DNA of 53,943 nt, taken from an uncultured Bacteroides sp. Its GTDB lineage: Bacteria > Bacteroidota > Bacteroidia > Bacteroidales > Bacteroidaceae. Made by a program: the position numbers and the translations under genes. The DNA is taken from the NCBI GenBank assembly GCA_945607605.1, contig CALYZE010000008.1, positions 1 through 53,943 of the forward strand, read 5' to 3'. The notes under the pieces are model-generated. The model was not told the DNA's origin. It did no database searches and worked only from the letters and a program-made list of their open reading frames with translations. Shown here piece after piece: positions 25,076 through 33,593 of this stretch (positions are counted from its first letter, which is position 1; each line of letters starts with the position of its first letter).

Positions 25076-25834
25076 TTAATTTAAAATAAGGTTTGGATTA
25101 CTTCTTACAGATGTAACAGACGGACTCTGTGGGGTAACAGATTTTCGTGTACAATAATCAAACTCTGCTGATTTTTCACCGCTGAATGACTCCCATTTTA
25201 ATTTTAACTTGACGGTTTTGCCTTCTGTATCGGGTAGATCATCTAGTTTGAAGGCTACTAAGGCATCCTGAGTTTCTCCGTATCTATCACCATATGCGTT
25301 ATGCCGGAACTCTACTTCATAAGGATTCTCCGGATTCTGACTTAACAGCAGATTGACAAAATGTTTTTTGTTCCAATCTCCCCATACAGTTCTAAAACGA
25401 AGGGTCAGGTAGCCGTCTTCTGCTATAGTTACCCAATCATTCACAATTTCTACAGGGTCTGTACCATATACGCTATCGTTTTTTTCGCCCAAATCGGGTG
25501 CGATAGGCTTGGTTAAGATACTATCTATCCAATTAATATGTACAGCTTTACTGTATTTGTCGTTAGGATTTTCTACTTCTTTGTAATTTACCAAGGCTCT
25601 CACTTCTTTATCTCCAAAGGGGGAAGCACTTAAATTGGTGGGTAATAAGGTGGTTTCATCGTCTAGTTGCAAGAAAAGTGTGTTGTCTGCATCTGCTTTG
25701 ACAGTAACCAGAGCATTAGGGATTCTTTGGTAGTAAAAATTGTCATCGTCATTCAAACAAGATTGCAAACTTACAGCACCGACAACGACCATAGCAATTA
25801 GTAGTCTGTTTTTTAAAAACGAACTCATCTTCAT
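25076..25834 (-). CDS. NigD-like lipoprotein
   Basis: The 252-residue product has a lipoprotein signal with the lipobox around LQSCLND (Cys near residue 26), followed by the Asp/Asn-rich DDDNFYYQ tether. A beta-rich N-terminal domain (LVTVKADADNTLFLQLDD), a central region and a C-terminal beta domain follow, as in NigD-like proteins (named from a Bacteroides antimicrobial operon). No other nig genes are nearby. It is a single gene ending in a long hairpin. The molecular role of most NigD-like proteins is unknown; a second copy lies at 49382-50119. Confidence 0.85.
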   Translation of the reverse strand: MKMSSFLKNRLLIAMVVVGAVSLQSCLNDDDNFYYQRIPNALVTVKADADNTLFLQLDDETTLLPTNLSASPFGDKEVRALVNYKEVENPNDKYSKAVHINWIDSILTKPIAPDLGEKNDSVYGTDPVEIVNDWVTIAEDGYLTLRFRTVWGDWNKKHFVNLLLSQNPENPYEVEFRHNAYGDRYGETQDALVAFKLDDLPDTEGKTVKLKLKWESFSGEKSAEFDYCTRKSVTPQSPSVTSVRSNPNLILN

Positions 25835-25973
25835 AGTGTATTTCTTTATTAATTAAACAAATTGGAATAGGTTCTTATTTATACTCTAAATGAGTAGGTT
25901 GCTGAAACCCTGCATTCCATATTGTTAATTAATAATAACGCCTGTGTGAGAAGTTTTTCCTTCCGTTCCGAGG

Positions 25974-27035
25974 CTATACGCCCATGCACTCTCGATAGAA
26001 ATCAAACATTTCGAAGATGGTTTCTTTGTCGGCTGTCTGGTTGAGGCAGATTTCTCCGACTTCTTTTAATAAAGTAAAATTGATGATGCCGGCAGTGTTC
26101 TTTTTATCATGCTTCATCAATTCGTACAAGGAATCGTATTGTTTGCAATTGAACGAAAATCCGCCGTAATTCTCTTTCACGAACTGAATGGTCTGGCGCA
26201 TCTTGTCTTTAGGGAAATTTGCCGTAATATAAGAGAGGTATAATTCACAAACGAGTCCCCATGCCACAGCATAGCCGTGTAGAACCGGACGATTTTCGGC
26301 AAGGGCAAGGCTCTCGAAAGCATGGCCTACGGTGTGTCCAAGGTTTAAGGCTTTGCGAATGCCGTGTTCCAATGGGTCTGCTTCCACAATTTCCTCTTTC
26401 ACTTGTACAGAACGGCCTACCATTGATTTCAATAAAGTATAATCTATCTTTTCCGTGTCGAATGCTAGGAGTTCGGCCAGATGTGCTGGAGTACTGATGA
26501 GTCCATGCTTCAACATTTCGGCATAACCGGAGAAAAAGTTAGGGGTATCCAAGCTACGCAGAAACTCGGTTTCTAATAAGACGCAGGATGCAGGAGCAAA
26601 GACACCGATTTCATTTTTTAATCCATTGAAGTTGATGCCGGTTTTGCCTCCTACAGAAGCATCCACCATGGCCAAGAGAGTAGTAGGTACATTGATATAG
26701 GCAATTCCTCTTTTGAAGGTCGAGGCTGCAAAACCACCAAGGTCGGTCACCATGCCACCACCAAGGTTGATAAGCAGTGAATGGCGGGTAGCACCTCTCT
26801 CACTCAAAGCTTGCCATACAGTAGCCAAGGTCTCTAAGTTTTTGTGCACATCTTCTGCGCCTATGATAATTTCTTCAGCTTCCTTCAAAGCAAGAATACC
26901 GTGAAGCTGTGGTAGACAAAGGCGGTGCGTATGCTCATCGGTAAGGATAAAAAGTTTGTCATGGGGGCATTTATCAATGGCTAGCGTCAGGCTGTTTTCC
27001 AGTCCTTCGCAAAGGATTACTTCTTGTTTACTCAT
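25974..27035 (-). CDS. aroB: 3-dehydroquinate synthase
   Basis: The NAD- and zinc-dependent second enzyme of the shikimate pathway, 353 residues. It carries NLGGGMVTDLGGFAAST, RGIAYINVPTTLLAMVDAS with VGGKTGINFNGLKN, and the metal ligands in LNLGHTVGHAFES and VLHGYAVAWGL. A TATCTTTG -7 element on the minus strand (27083-27090) lies 47 bases upstream. It is divergent from the membrane-protein gene at 27159 and shares its product pathway with aroA about 9 kb away. Confidence 0.96.
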   Translation of the reverse strand: MSKQEVILCEGLENSLTLAIDKCPHDKLFILTDEHTHRLCLPQLHGILALKEAEEIIIGAEDVHKNLETLATVWQALSERGATRHSLLINLGGGMVTDLGGFAASTFKRGIAYINVPTTLLAMVDASVGGKTGINFNGLKNEIGVFAPASCVLLETEFLRSLDTPNFFSGYAEMLKHGLISTPAHLAELLAFDTEKIDYTLLKSMVGRSVQVKEEIVEADPLEHGIRKALNLGHTVGHAFESLALAENRPVLHGYAVAWGLVCELYLSYITANFPKDKMRQTIQFVKENYGGFSFNCKQYDSLYELMKHDKKNTAGIINFTLLKEVGEICLNQTADKETIFEMFDFYRECMGV

Positions 27036-27082
27036 GAGAGGGTTACGAAATTAGGAGTTCAACGATACGATTTATTGTGCGA

Positions 27083-27090
27083 CAAAGATA
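27083..27090 (-). promoter_or_regulatory. Bacteroides -7 element for aroB
   Basis: The minus strand reads TATCTTTG, 47 bases before the aroB start. It is divergent from the plus-strand element at 27111-27118. Confidence 0.55.
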
Positions 27091-27110
27091 ATTCTTTCAG
27101 CAATAAATGC

Positions 27111-27118
27111 TACCTTTG
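27111..27118 (+). promoter_or_regulatory. Bacteroides -7 element for the gene at 27159
   Basis: TACCTTTG, 40 bases before the ATG at 27159, is separated by 20 bases from the divergent aroB element. Confidence 0.5.
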
Positions 27119-27158
27119 TATTAGGAAAATAATTTTGAAATCATAAATCTGAAATTCA

Positions 27159-27572
27159 ATGAAAGCTTTGTTGCCCATCTATTGTCGTCCGTTAGGATAT
27201 TTTGTCATTGCTCTGGCCTTGTTTCTGCCTTTTATTATGTTGATGATGGGAAAAGTAACGGATGCAAACTTACTGTTTTATAAAGAGTGTTCCAAACTTT
27301 TGATGATGCTGGGAGCCTTGATGATTATCTTCGCTCTAACTAAGAACGAAAATTTTGACACGGAACAGATACGCAATCAGGCAACTCGCAATGCCATGTT
27401 TTTGACGGTGCTTTTCATCTTCGGTGGCATGCTTTACAGAGTGGCAAAAGGTGATTTCCTTTCTGTGGATTCTTCTACTTTTCTCATTTTTCTTATATTA
27501 AACGTTCTTTGCTTAGAATTTGGCATAAAAAAATCGACTGTTGATAGATTATTTAAGCGGGATAGTCGATAA
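27159..27572 (+). CDS. Integral membrane protein, function unknown
   Basis: The 137-residue protein has four predicted membrane segments (about residues 12-32, 44-60, 80-98 and 107-122). Short polar loops include KENENFDTEQIRNQATRN-type sequence and the tail is basic (RLFKRDSR). I do not recognise a characterised family; the layout is loosely reminiscent of small DoxX-like or DUF membrane proteins. It has its own -7 element and precedes the outer-membrane barrel gene by about 95 bases. Confidence 0.75.
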   Translation: MKALLPIYCRPLGYFVIALALFLPFIMLMMGKVTDANLLFYKECSKLLMMLGALMIIFALTKNENFDTEQIRNQATRNAMFLTVLFIFGGMLYRVAKGDFLSVDSSTFLIFLILNVLCLEFGIKKSTVDRLFKRDSR

Positions 27573-27612
27573 ATAAGGCAAAACGTCATAGGTCCATTAA
27601 ACCTTTAGTCTA

Positions 27613-27620
27613 TAAATTTG
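27613..27620 (+). promoter_or_regulatory. Possible -7 element for the outer-membrane barrel gene
   Basis: TAAATTTG lies 46 bases before the ATG at 27667. If functional, it argues against the in-frame upstream ATG at 27625, which would lie within about 5 bases of the transcript start. Confidence 0.4.
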
Positions 27621-27666
27621 TCAAATGAATCAGTGTAAAAAGCATTGTTCATTTAAGTATAGACGC

Positions 27667-30588
27667 ATGAAAAGAATTATCACAATGATGGTGATGTTGG
27701 CCGCAACACTATCTGTGTTCCCACAAACTAAAAATATTGCAGTATCGGGCCGTGTTGTTGAAGGAGATACGAATGAGCCTGTAGCACAGGCTACCGTACA
27801 ATTACTTGCTTTGCCAGACAGTGCTTATACTGTCGGAATTGCCAGTTCGCAACAAGGATATTTTACTTTGCCCAAAGCAAAGGCTGGTAAATACGTGCTA
27901 AAAATTTCCTATATCGGCTTCAAAACCCACTATGTTCCTCTGCAACTTACTTCAACTGTGACCGACAAGAAAGTAGGTACAATTCTCCTTGATCCAGATG
28001 CCGTGATGCTTGCTGAAGCTGTCATTACAGCTGAGGCTCCTCAAGTGCAGGTGGTAGAAGACACGTTGGTTTACAACTCTTCTGCTTATCGTACTCCGGA
28101 GGGTGCTATGCTGGAAGAACTGGTGAAGAAGCTTCCGGGTGCCGAAATTGACGACAATGGTAATGTCAAAATTAATGGCAAGGATCTCTCGAAGATTATG
28201 GTAGACGGTAAGGAGTTTTTTGGCGGTGACGTTAAAACCGGCTTGAAGAACTTGCCGGTCGATATGGTTGAGAAGCTGAAGACTTATGATAAAAAGTCTG
28301 ACTTGGCACGTATCACAGGTATTGATGATGGTGAAGAAGAAACAGTACTTGACCTCACCGTAAAGAAGGGCATGAATAAAGGTTGGTTTGGAAATGCCGA
28401 TGTGGCGGGTGGTACAAAAGACCGTTACATGGGGCGTTTGATGCTAAACCGATTCGTGGACGATACTCAAGTATCTTTGATTGCTTCTGCTAATAATGTA
28501 AACGATCAAGGTTTTTCCGGTGGTGGAGGGGGACCTCGCTGGCGTAGAAACAATGGTCTGAACGCCTCCAAAATGTTAGGACTTAATTTTGCCACTCAAA
28601 CGTCTAAGGTAGAGTTTGGGGGTAGTGCCCGCTATAACTATAATGATGGAGATATTCTAAGCATTGGCTCTACCGAAGACTTTCTGCCCAGTGGCAACTC
28701 CTATTCTAATTCAAACCGGAAACAGCGTAATAAAAATAATAGTTTCAATGCCGACTTTCGTTTGGAATGGAAGCCGGACTCTATGACAAATATTATTTTC
28801 CGTCCTGATTTCTCATTCGGTAAGACGGATAATCTTTCGAATTCAGAGAGTGGCACGTTCAACTCTGACCCTTATAGTTTGGTGTCAGACCCCAACAACT
28901 GGTTGAACCTGGAAAAGATCCTTAATCCGGAGGATGATCCGCTGAGAAGCGTTCGTGTCAATGCCATCAATAGCGGTTCATTGAACGATAACAAAAATCT
29001 CTCCACAAATGCAACTTTGCAATTGAATAGAAAGTTGAACAACAAAGGACGTAATATTACTTTCCGCGGTAGATTTGGGTATACCAATAATGACAATAAT
29101 CAATATACAGAATCGGAAACGCACTATTTTCAATTAATGAACTATTTAGGAGGAGACTCTATATTGATTCGTAATCAGTACATCACTACGCCTACCAAGA
29201 ACTATAATTACAGTGCACAATTTACTTATAGCGAACCTATTGCTCGTGCTACTTTCCTACAATTCAGCTATCAGTTCCAATATAAGTACAGCGAGAGCGA
29301 CAAGACGACGTATGACTTGCAAGGCTTCCCTGATTGGGGATTGTCGACTCAACTTCCTTCTGGTTATGAAGAACATGCTGTAGATAGTTTGGGTAAGTAT
29401 GCTGAATATCGTTACTATAACCATGATGCTTCTGTCGCTTTACGCTTTATTCGTGAAAAGTATCAGTTGAGTGCTGGTTTGTCGTTCCAGCCACAGCATT
29501 CGGTATTGTCTTATAAACGGGGTGACTATATGATTGATACCACCCGAAACGTGTTCAACTTTGCTCCAAACCTGGATTTACGCATGCGTTTCTCTAAGGT
29601 GAGCCAGTTGAGATTGACTTATCGTGGTAGAAGTAGTCAGCCGAGTATGGAGAACTTGCTACCTATTGTTGATAACTCCAATCCGCAGAATATCCGTATT
29701 GGTAATCCGGGTTTGAAGCCTGCCTTTACACACAATATGCGTTTGTTCTACAATACATACAAAGGAGAGAGACAACGTGGTATCGTGTCGCATCTTAATT
29801 TTTCGGCCACTCAGAACAGCATCAGTAACAGTAGAGTCTATAATGCTGAAACCGGTGGATGGACCACCACTCCGAAGAACATCAATGGAAATTGGAATGC
29901 TTTCGGAATGTTTGGATTTAACACTGCACTTAAGAATAAAAAATATACAATCAATACGTTCACAAGTGCCAATTATCAAAACAATGTAGCTTATTTGACA
30001 GACAGTAAGACCAAGGTCGAGGATAAAAATACAACGACCAACCTTACGTTGGGTGAGCGCGTCAATGCTGCTTACCGTAACGATTGGTTTGAATTCGGAT
30101 TGAATGGAACGATTTCTTACTCCATAGAAAAAGATAAATTAAGATCTGACAATAATCAAGAACCTTATACCTTCTCCTACGGTGCCAATACTACCGTAAA
30201 TATGCCGTGGAGTATGAGTGTTTCTACCAATATTGCCAATCAAAGCCGTCGCGGCTACACAGATAGTAGTATGAATCGCGATGAACTGATCTGGAATGCC
30301 CAAATTTCACAAACTTTCTTGAAGGGTGCCGCTACCGTCAGCTTTGAAATGTATGACCTCTTGAAGAAGCAAAGTAATATCAGCCGCTCTTTGACGGCAA
30401 ACGGACGTTCGGTGTATGAATATAACGGCGTAAACAGCTATTGCATGTTGCACTTCATCTATCGTTTGAATATATTTGGAAGCAAGGCTGCTCGTGAAAA
30501 AATGCAGGGCAGACGTGGAATGGGTGGTTCGGGATTTGGACCGGGACACGGACATGGAGGATTTGGAGGAGGACGGAGAGGCTTCTAA
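27667..30588 (+). CDS. Outer-membrane beta-barrel protein, TonB-dependent-receptor-like (PF14905 type)
   Basis: From the ATG at 27667 the product is 973 residues with a signal peptide (KRIITMMVMLAATLSVFPQ). A carboxypeptidase-regulatory-like domain follows (about residues 20-110, SGRVVEGDTNEPVAQATVQL), then a plug-like segment (LEELVKKLPGAEIDDNGN, MVDGKEFFGGD). The rest is a long barrel rich in aromatic, Asn and Ser strands, typical of the outer-membrane beta-barrel 3 family. The extreme C terminus is unusual: a Gly/His/Arg-rich tail (GFGPGHGHGGFGGGRRGF) follows what should be the last strand. No SusD-like partner is adjacent, so it is not a classical Sus pair. Substrate unknown. Confidence 0.88.
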   Translation: MKRIITMMVMLAATLSVFPQTKNIAVSGRVVEGDTNEPVAQATVQLLALPDSAYTVGIASSQQGYFTLPKAKAGKYVLKISYIGFKTHYVPLQLTSTVTDKKVGTILLDPDAVMLAEAVITAEAPQVQVVEDTLVYNSSAYRTPEGAMLEELVKKLPGAEIDDNGNVKINGKDLSKIMVDGKEFFGGDVKTGLKNLPVDMVEKLKTYDKKSDLARITGIDDGEEETVLDLTVKKGMNKGWFGNADVAGGTKDRYMGRLMLNRFVDDTQVSLIASANNVNDQGFSGGGGGPRWRRNNGLNASKMLGLNFATQTSKVEFGGSARYNYNDGDILSIGSTEDFLPSGNSYSNSNRKQRNKNNSFNADFRLEWKPDSMTNIIFRPDFSFGKTDNLSNSESGTFNSDPYSLVSDPNNWLNLEKILNPEDDPLRSVRVNAINSGSLNDNKNLSTNATLQLNRKLNNKGRNITFRGRFGYTNNDNNQYTESETHYFQLMNYLGGDSILIRNQYITTPTKNYNYSAQFTYSEPIARATFLQFSYQFQYKYSESDKTTYDLQGFPDWGLSTQLPSGYEEHAVDSLGKYAEYRYYNHDASVALRFIREKYQLSAGLSFQPQHSVLSYKRGDYMIDTTRNVFNFAPNLDLRMRFSKVSQLRLTYRGRSSQPSMENLLPIVDNSNPQNIRIGNPGLKPAFTHNMRLFYNTYKGERQRGIVSHLNFSATQNSISNSRVYNAETGGWTTTPKNINGNWNAFGMFGFNTALKNKKYTINTFTSANYQNNVAYLTDSKTKVEDKNTTTNLTLGERVNAAYRNDWFEFGLNGTISYSIEKDKLRSDNNQEPYTFSYGANTTVNMPWSMSVSTNIANQSRRGYTDSSMNRDELIWNAQISQTFLKGAATVSFEMYDLLKKQSNISRSLTANGRSVYEYNGVNSYCMLHFIYRLNIFGSKAAREKMQGRRGMGGSGFGPGHGHGGFGGGRRGF

Positions 30589-30618
30589 TCTTCCGCTTAT
30601 TTACAGACTATCTTCTGA

Positions 30619-30728
30619 ATGAATTTACACTTATAACTGCGTAGGCTTACACACTTATGTGTGTAGGCTTACGCTTATAAGTGTGTAGGCTTACGCAGTT
30701 ATCTGCGTCAATGCTTGCAGCTATCTGT
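30619..30728. repeat. 22-bp tandem repeat array with near-palindromic core
   Basis: Three exact copies of GTAGGCTTAC start at 30641, 30663 and 30685, exactly 22 bases apart. Degenerate units flank them (30619-30640 and 30707-30728). The core can pair with another copy of itself through two G-U wobbles. The 12-base tails are complementary across the array, which produces the hairpin listed separately. There are no associated cas genes. Confidence 0.85.
30633..30702. terminator. 26-bp hairpin formed by the 22-bp repeats
   Basis: Arm 30633-30658 pairs with 30677-30702 over 26 positions, 24 Watson-Crick and 2 G-U in RNA. The 18-base loop contains the third copy of the core. It starts 45 bases after the barrel-gene stop. 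Transcript 3'-end formation or protection is the simplest role; there is no T-run, so factor-independent termination is not certain. Confidence 0.55.
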
Positions 30729-30774
30729 ATTTGTTAATCTCTGTAATCTTTGGTGAAAGTCTCCGTGTTTTTCC

Positions 30775-30782
30775 TACATTTG
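30775..30782 (+). promoter_or_regulatory. Bacteroides -7 element for cardiolipin synthase
   Basis: TACATTTG, 34 bases before the ATG at 30817. A TTTG at 30749-30752 lies 22 bases upstream, slightly too far for a standard -33 element. Confidence 0.45.
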
Positions 30783-30816
30783 TTATTAACTTAATAATTC
30801 GTAACCTGTAGGAAAT

Positions 30817-32256
30817 ATGTTCGATTGGAACTACATAATGAGCCAGATAGCCACAATAGCATTCGATATTCTCTATTTTGGTGCTATTATCGGAACCATC
30901 ATTGTTATCATACTCGATAATCGCAATCCGGTGAAAACAATGGCATGGATCTTGATTCTGATGTTTCTGCCGATTGTAGGTCTGGTCTTCTATTTCTTTT
31001 TCGGAAGAAGTCGTCGTCGAGAACGTATTATTGGGAAAAAGAGCTATGGTAGTTTATTGAAGAAACCAATGGCCGAATATCTGGCACAGGATTCTTGTGC
31101 ATTGCCTATGGCTTATAGCCGTTTGATCTCCTTGTTCCGACAAACAAATCAAGCTTTACCTTTCGATGGTAATCGTGTAGAAGTTTACACGTTAGGACTC
31201 TCCATGCTGCAATCTCTCTTACGCGAGTTAGAAAAAGCTAAACATCACATTCATATGGAATTTTATATCTTTGAAGATGATGCAATTGGGCGTTTGGTAC
31301 GTGATGTTTTGATAGAAAAGGCACGGGCAGGAGTGGAGGTTCGTGTGATATACGATGATGTAGGTTGCTGGCATGTTCCCAATCGTTTTTTTGAAGTAAT
31401 GCGCGAGGCGGGTGTAGAGGTACGAAGCTTTCTGAAGGTACGTTTTCCGCTGTTCACCAGTAAGGTTAACTTTCGTAACCACCGAAAAATAGTGATTATT
31501 GATGGCAGTGTTGGCTTTGTCGGTGGAATGAATTTGGCCGAGCGTTATATGCGCGGATATTCGTGGGGCATTTGGAGAGATACCCATTTGTTGCTCGAAG
31601 GTAAAGCTGTTCATGGGTTGCAAACGGCTTTCTTACTCGACTGGTATTTTGTGGATCGGACGTTGATTACCTCTGCCCGTTATTTCCCTAAGCAAGCTAT
31701 TTGCGGCACTTCCTTGGCACAAATCGTAACGAGCGAACCTATTGGTCTGTGGAAAGAAATTATGCAGGGGCTTGTGATGGCTATTAGCGGCGCAAAAAAA
31801 TACTTCTATGTACAGACTCCTTATTTTTTGCCTACCGAAGCAGTCCTGATTGCCATGCAAACGGCTGCATTGTCAGGTGTAGATGTGCGCTTGATGTTGC
31901 CTTATCGTGCAGATAACCGATTGACACATTTAGGCTCTTGCTCTTATCTGGCAGATACACTCCAATCGGGCGTTAAAGTTTACTTTTATAAAAAGGGATT
32001 CCTACATTCCAAACTCATGGTTTCGGACGATGAGTTATCTACAGTAGGTTCTACAAACATGGATTTCCGTAGTTTTGAACATAACTTTGAAGTGAATGCA
32101 TTTATCTATGATACGGAAACGGCGCTCCAAATGCGGGAAATCTTCTTGCAAGACCAACGAGAGAGTGTGCAGGTCTTTCTGAAGAATTGGGAAAAGAGGC
32201 CATGGTATCGGAAGGCTGCAGAAAGTGTGGTACGACTGCTGGCACCTCTTTTATAG
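30817..32256 (+). CDS. cls: Cardiolipin synthase (phospholipase D family)
   Basis: The enzyme makes cardiolipin from two phosphatidylglycerol molecules. The 479-residue protein has two N-terminal membrane segments (about residues 12-36 and 41-62) and a basic SRRRER stretch. Two HKD catalytic motifs follow: NFRNHRKIVIIDG with GFVGGMN, and FLHSKLMVSDD with TVGSTNMD. Both are complete, which supports activity. Its stop is only 3 bases from the convergent rsmD stop. Confidence 0.94.
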   Translation: MFDWNYIMSQIATIAFDILYFGAIIGTIIVIILDNRNPVKTMAWILILMFLPIVGLVFYFFFGRSRRRERIIGKKSYGSLLKKPMAEYLAQDSCALPMAYSRLISLFRQTNQALPFDGNRVEVYTLGLSMLQSLLRELEKAKHHIHMEFYIFEDDAIGRLVRDVLIEKARAGVEVRVIYDDVGCWHVPNRFFEVMREAGVEVRSFLKVRFPLFTSKVNFRNHRKIVIIDGSVGFVGGMNLAERYMRGYSWGIWRDTHLLLEGKAVHGLQTAFLLDWYFVDRTLITSARYFPKQAICGTSLAQIVTSEPIGLWKEIMQGLVMAISGAKKYFYVQTPYFLPTEAVLIAMQTAALSGVDVRLMLPYRADNRLTHLGSCSYLADTLQSGVKVYFYKKGFLHSKLMVSDDELSTVGSTNMDFRSFEHNFEVNAFIYDTETALQMREIFLQDQRESVQVFLKNWEKRPWYRKAAESVVRLLAPLL

Positions 32257-32259
32257 CTT

Positions 32260-32802
32260 TCAGACTTTCATTTTAAAGATGGAGAAGTTGACACTTCCAT
32301 ATACTCTTCTTTCCACAAAGTTAGGATGTTCTTCGAAGGTGTCCTTCTTGCCATGTTCCAGGACGAATATTCCGTCTTCCTTCAACAGATTATTTCCGAA
32401 AATTAGGTCAGGAATCGTTTCTAAACCTGCAAGATCGTAAGGAGGATCAGCAAAGATAAAATCAAACTGTCCTCGTTTGTTTTTGAGAAACTTGAATACA
32501 TCGCCACAGATAGGCACACATTTGTCTGTCTTTACTTCCTGCATAATCTTGCAGATGAATGCGTGGTGACTGCGCTCTTTCTCTACGCTGATTACCTGAT
32601 TACATCCCCTGGAGATAAGTTCCATGCTGATGCTGCCTGTCCCGGCAAAGAGGTCGAGCGCTTGTACATCGTCTTCAAAATCGATGTAATTAGATAACAC
32701 ATTAAACAGATTTTCTTTGGCAAAATCGGTGGTTGGACGTGCTTTGAAGGAGTGAGGTACCTCAAAACGTCTTCTTTTATATATTCCGCTGATTACTCGC
32801 AT
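32260..32802 (-). CDS. rsmD: 16S rRNA (guanine966-N2)-methyltransferase
   Basis: The 180-residue SAM-dependent methyltransferase begins MRVISGIYKRRRFEVP, typical of RsmD. It has the SAM-binding DLFAGTGSISMELISRG and the catalytic FADPPYD. It modifies G966 of 16S rRNA during 30S assembly. Its start overlaps the end of the DUF3822 gene by 10 bases, so the two are coupled. Confidence 0.95.
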   Translation of the reverse strand: MRVISGIYKRRRFEVPHSFKARPTTDFAKENLFNVLSNYIDFEDDVQALDLFAGTGSISMELISRGCNQVISVEKERSHHAFICKIMQEVKTDKCVPICGDVFKFLKNKRGQFDFIFADPPYDLAGLETIPDLIFGNNLLKEDGIFVLEHGKKDTFEEHPNFVERRVYGSVNFSIFKMKV

Positions 32803-33572
32803 GCGTTTATGGCTTGTAGGTCTAGATTAGCGGCGGGATTCATAACGAATACCTGCCGGATGAATTTCCGTAGTTCGGACAATAATTGTTCTTTATTAGA
32901 GAGTGCACCGGTGAGGTGTAGCTCATCACGATCTTGTTTAAAACCGATTTTCTTCCATATATATAGCAGGTAATAAATACGATCTGCGGTAGTGGTACAT
33001 CCAAAAGAATTGGCTAGAAGCAAATGTCCACGCTCGAAACAATATATATCTACGGCGTCCTTTCGCAGGTGAACGTACATTTTCCTGCTGTTACCCAAGC
33101 GACTTTTGGCTGCAAAGAACTCAATCAACGGGCTGGACTGAGAGTAAAATTTTACATTCGGAAGCTGCTCGCATAAGAAAGTACAGGCACTTTTGTCCAT
33201 TCCGAAGAGTATAACAATGTTGTTCTTGTGCAGAATGTTGTATTGAATTTGTTCATTCTCCCGCTTTACGTGATTGTGATAGAAAACGGTTTCTGCCTGT
33301 TCATCTTCAAAAAATTCTAGAGGAATGAACGTAAAGCGCTTGTCCGCCATAAGTACATTGACACGGCGATAGGGGTGGCTCAGCCACTCCAGTTCGCGAA
33401 AGGTTCGCTTTAAATTGGCGGTGAGGGAGAGAGTTTCATCTACCTCACAATCATAAAAAGAAAGCTCTCCTTCAGCCAAGGGGTTGAAGACAGAAAAAGA
33501 AAATCCATCCGTACTAAGACGGATGGATAACGTATATTGTTCCGATTTATTAAAATCAGTTGTTTCTATCAT
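32793..33572 (-). CDS. DUF3822 family protein
   Basis: The 259-residue protein matches the Bacteroidetes-specific DUF3822 family: LSIRLSTDGFSFSVFN near the N terminus, NVLMADKRFTFIPLEFFED, and the later KMYVHLRKDAVDIYCFERG and HLTGALSNKEQLLSELRKF segments. The pattern of paired beta sheets recalls an actin/ASKHA-like fold, but this is by eye. Function unknown. It is coupled to rsmD (10-base overlap) and follows the pilin-like gene by 21 bases. Confidence 0.88.
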   Translation of the reverse strand: MIETTDFNKSEQYTLSIRLSTDGFSFSVFNPLAEGELSFYDCEVDETLSLTANLKRTFRELEWLSHPYRRVNVLMADKRFTFIPLEFFEDEQAETVFYHNHVKRENEQIQYNILHKNNIVILFGMDKSACTFLCEQLPNVKFYSQSSPLIEFFAAKSRLGNSRKMYVHLRKDAVDIYCFERGHLLLANSFGCTTTADRIYYLLYIWKKIGFKQDRDELHLTGALSNKEQLLSELRKFIRQVFVMNPAANLDLQAINACE

Positions 33573-33593
33573 ACGTATAGGGTCGGGATGAGA

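Noticed and set aside
30619-30728. CRISPR array
   Set aside because: The 12-base segments between the 10-mers are related to each other and complementary, not unique spacers; no cas genes are near.
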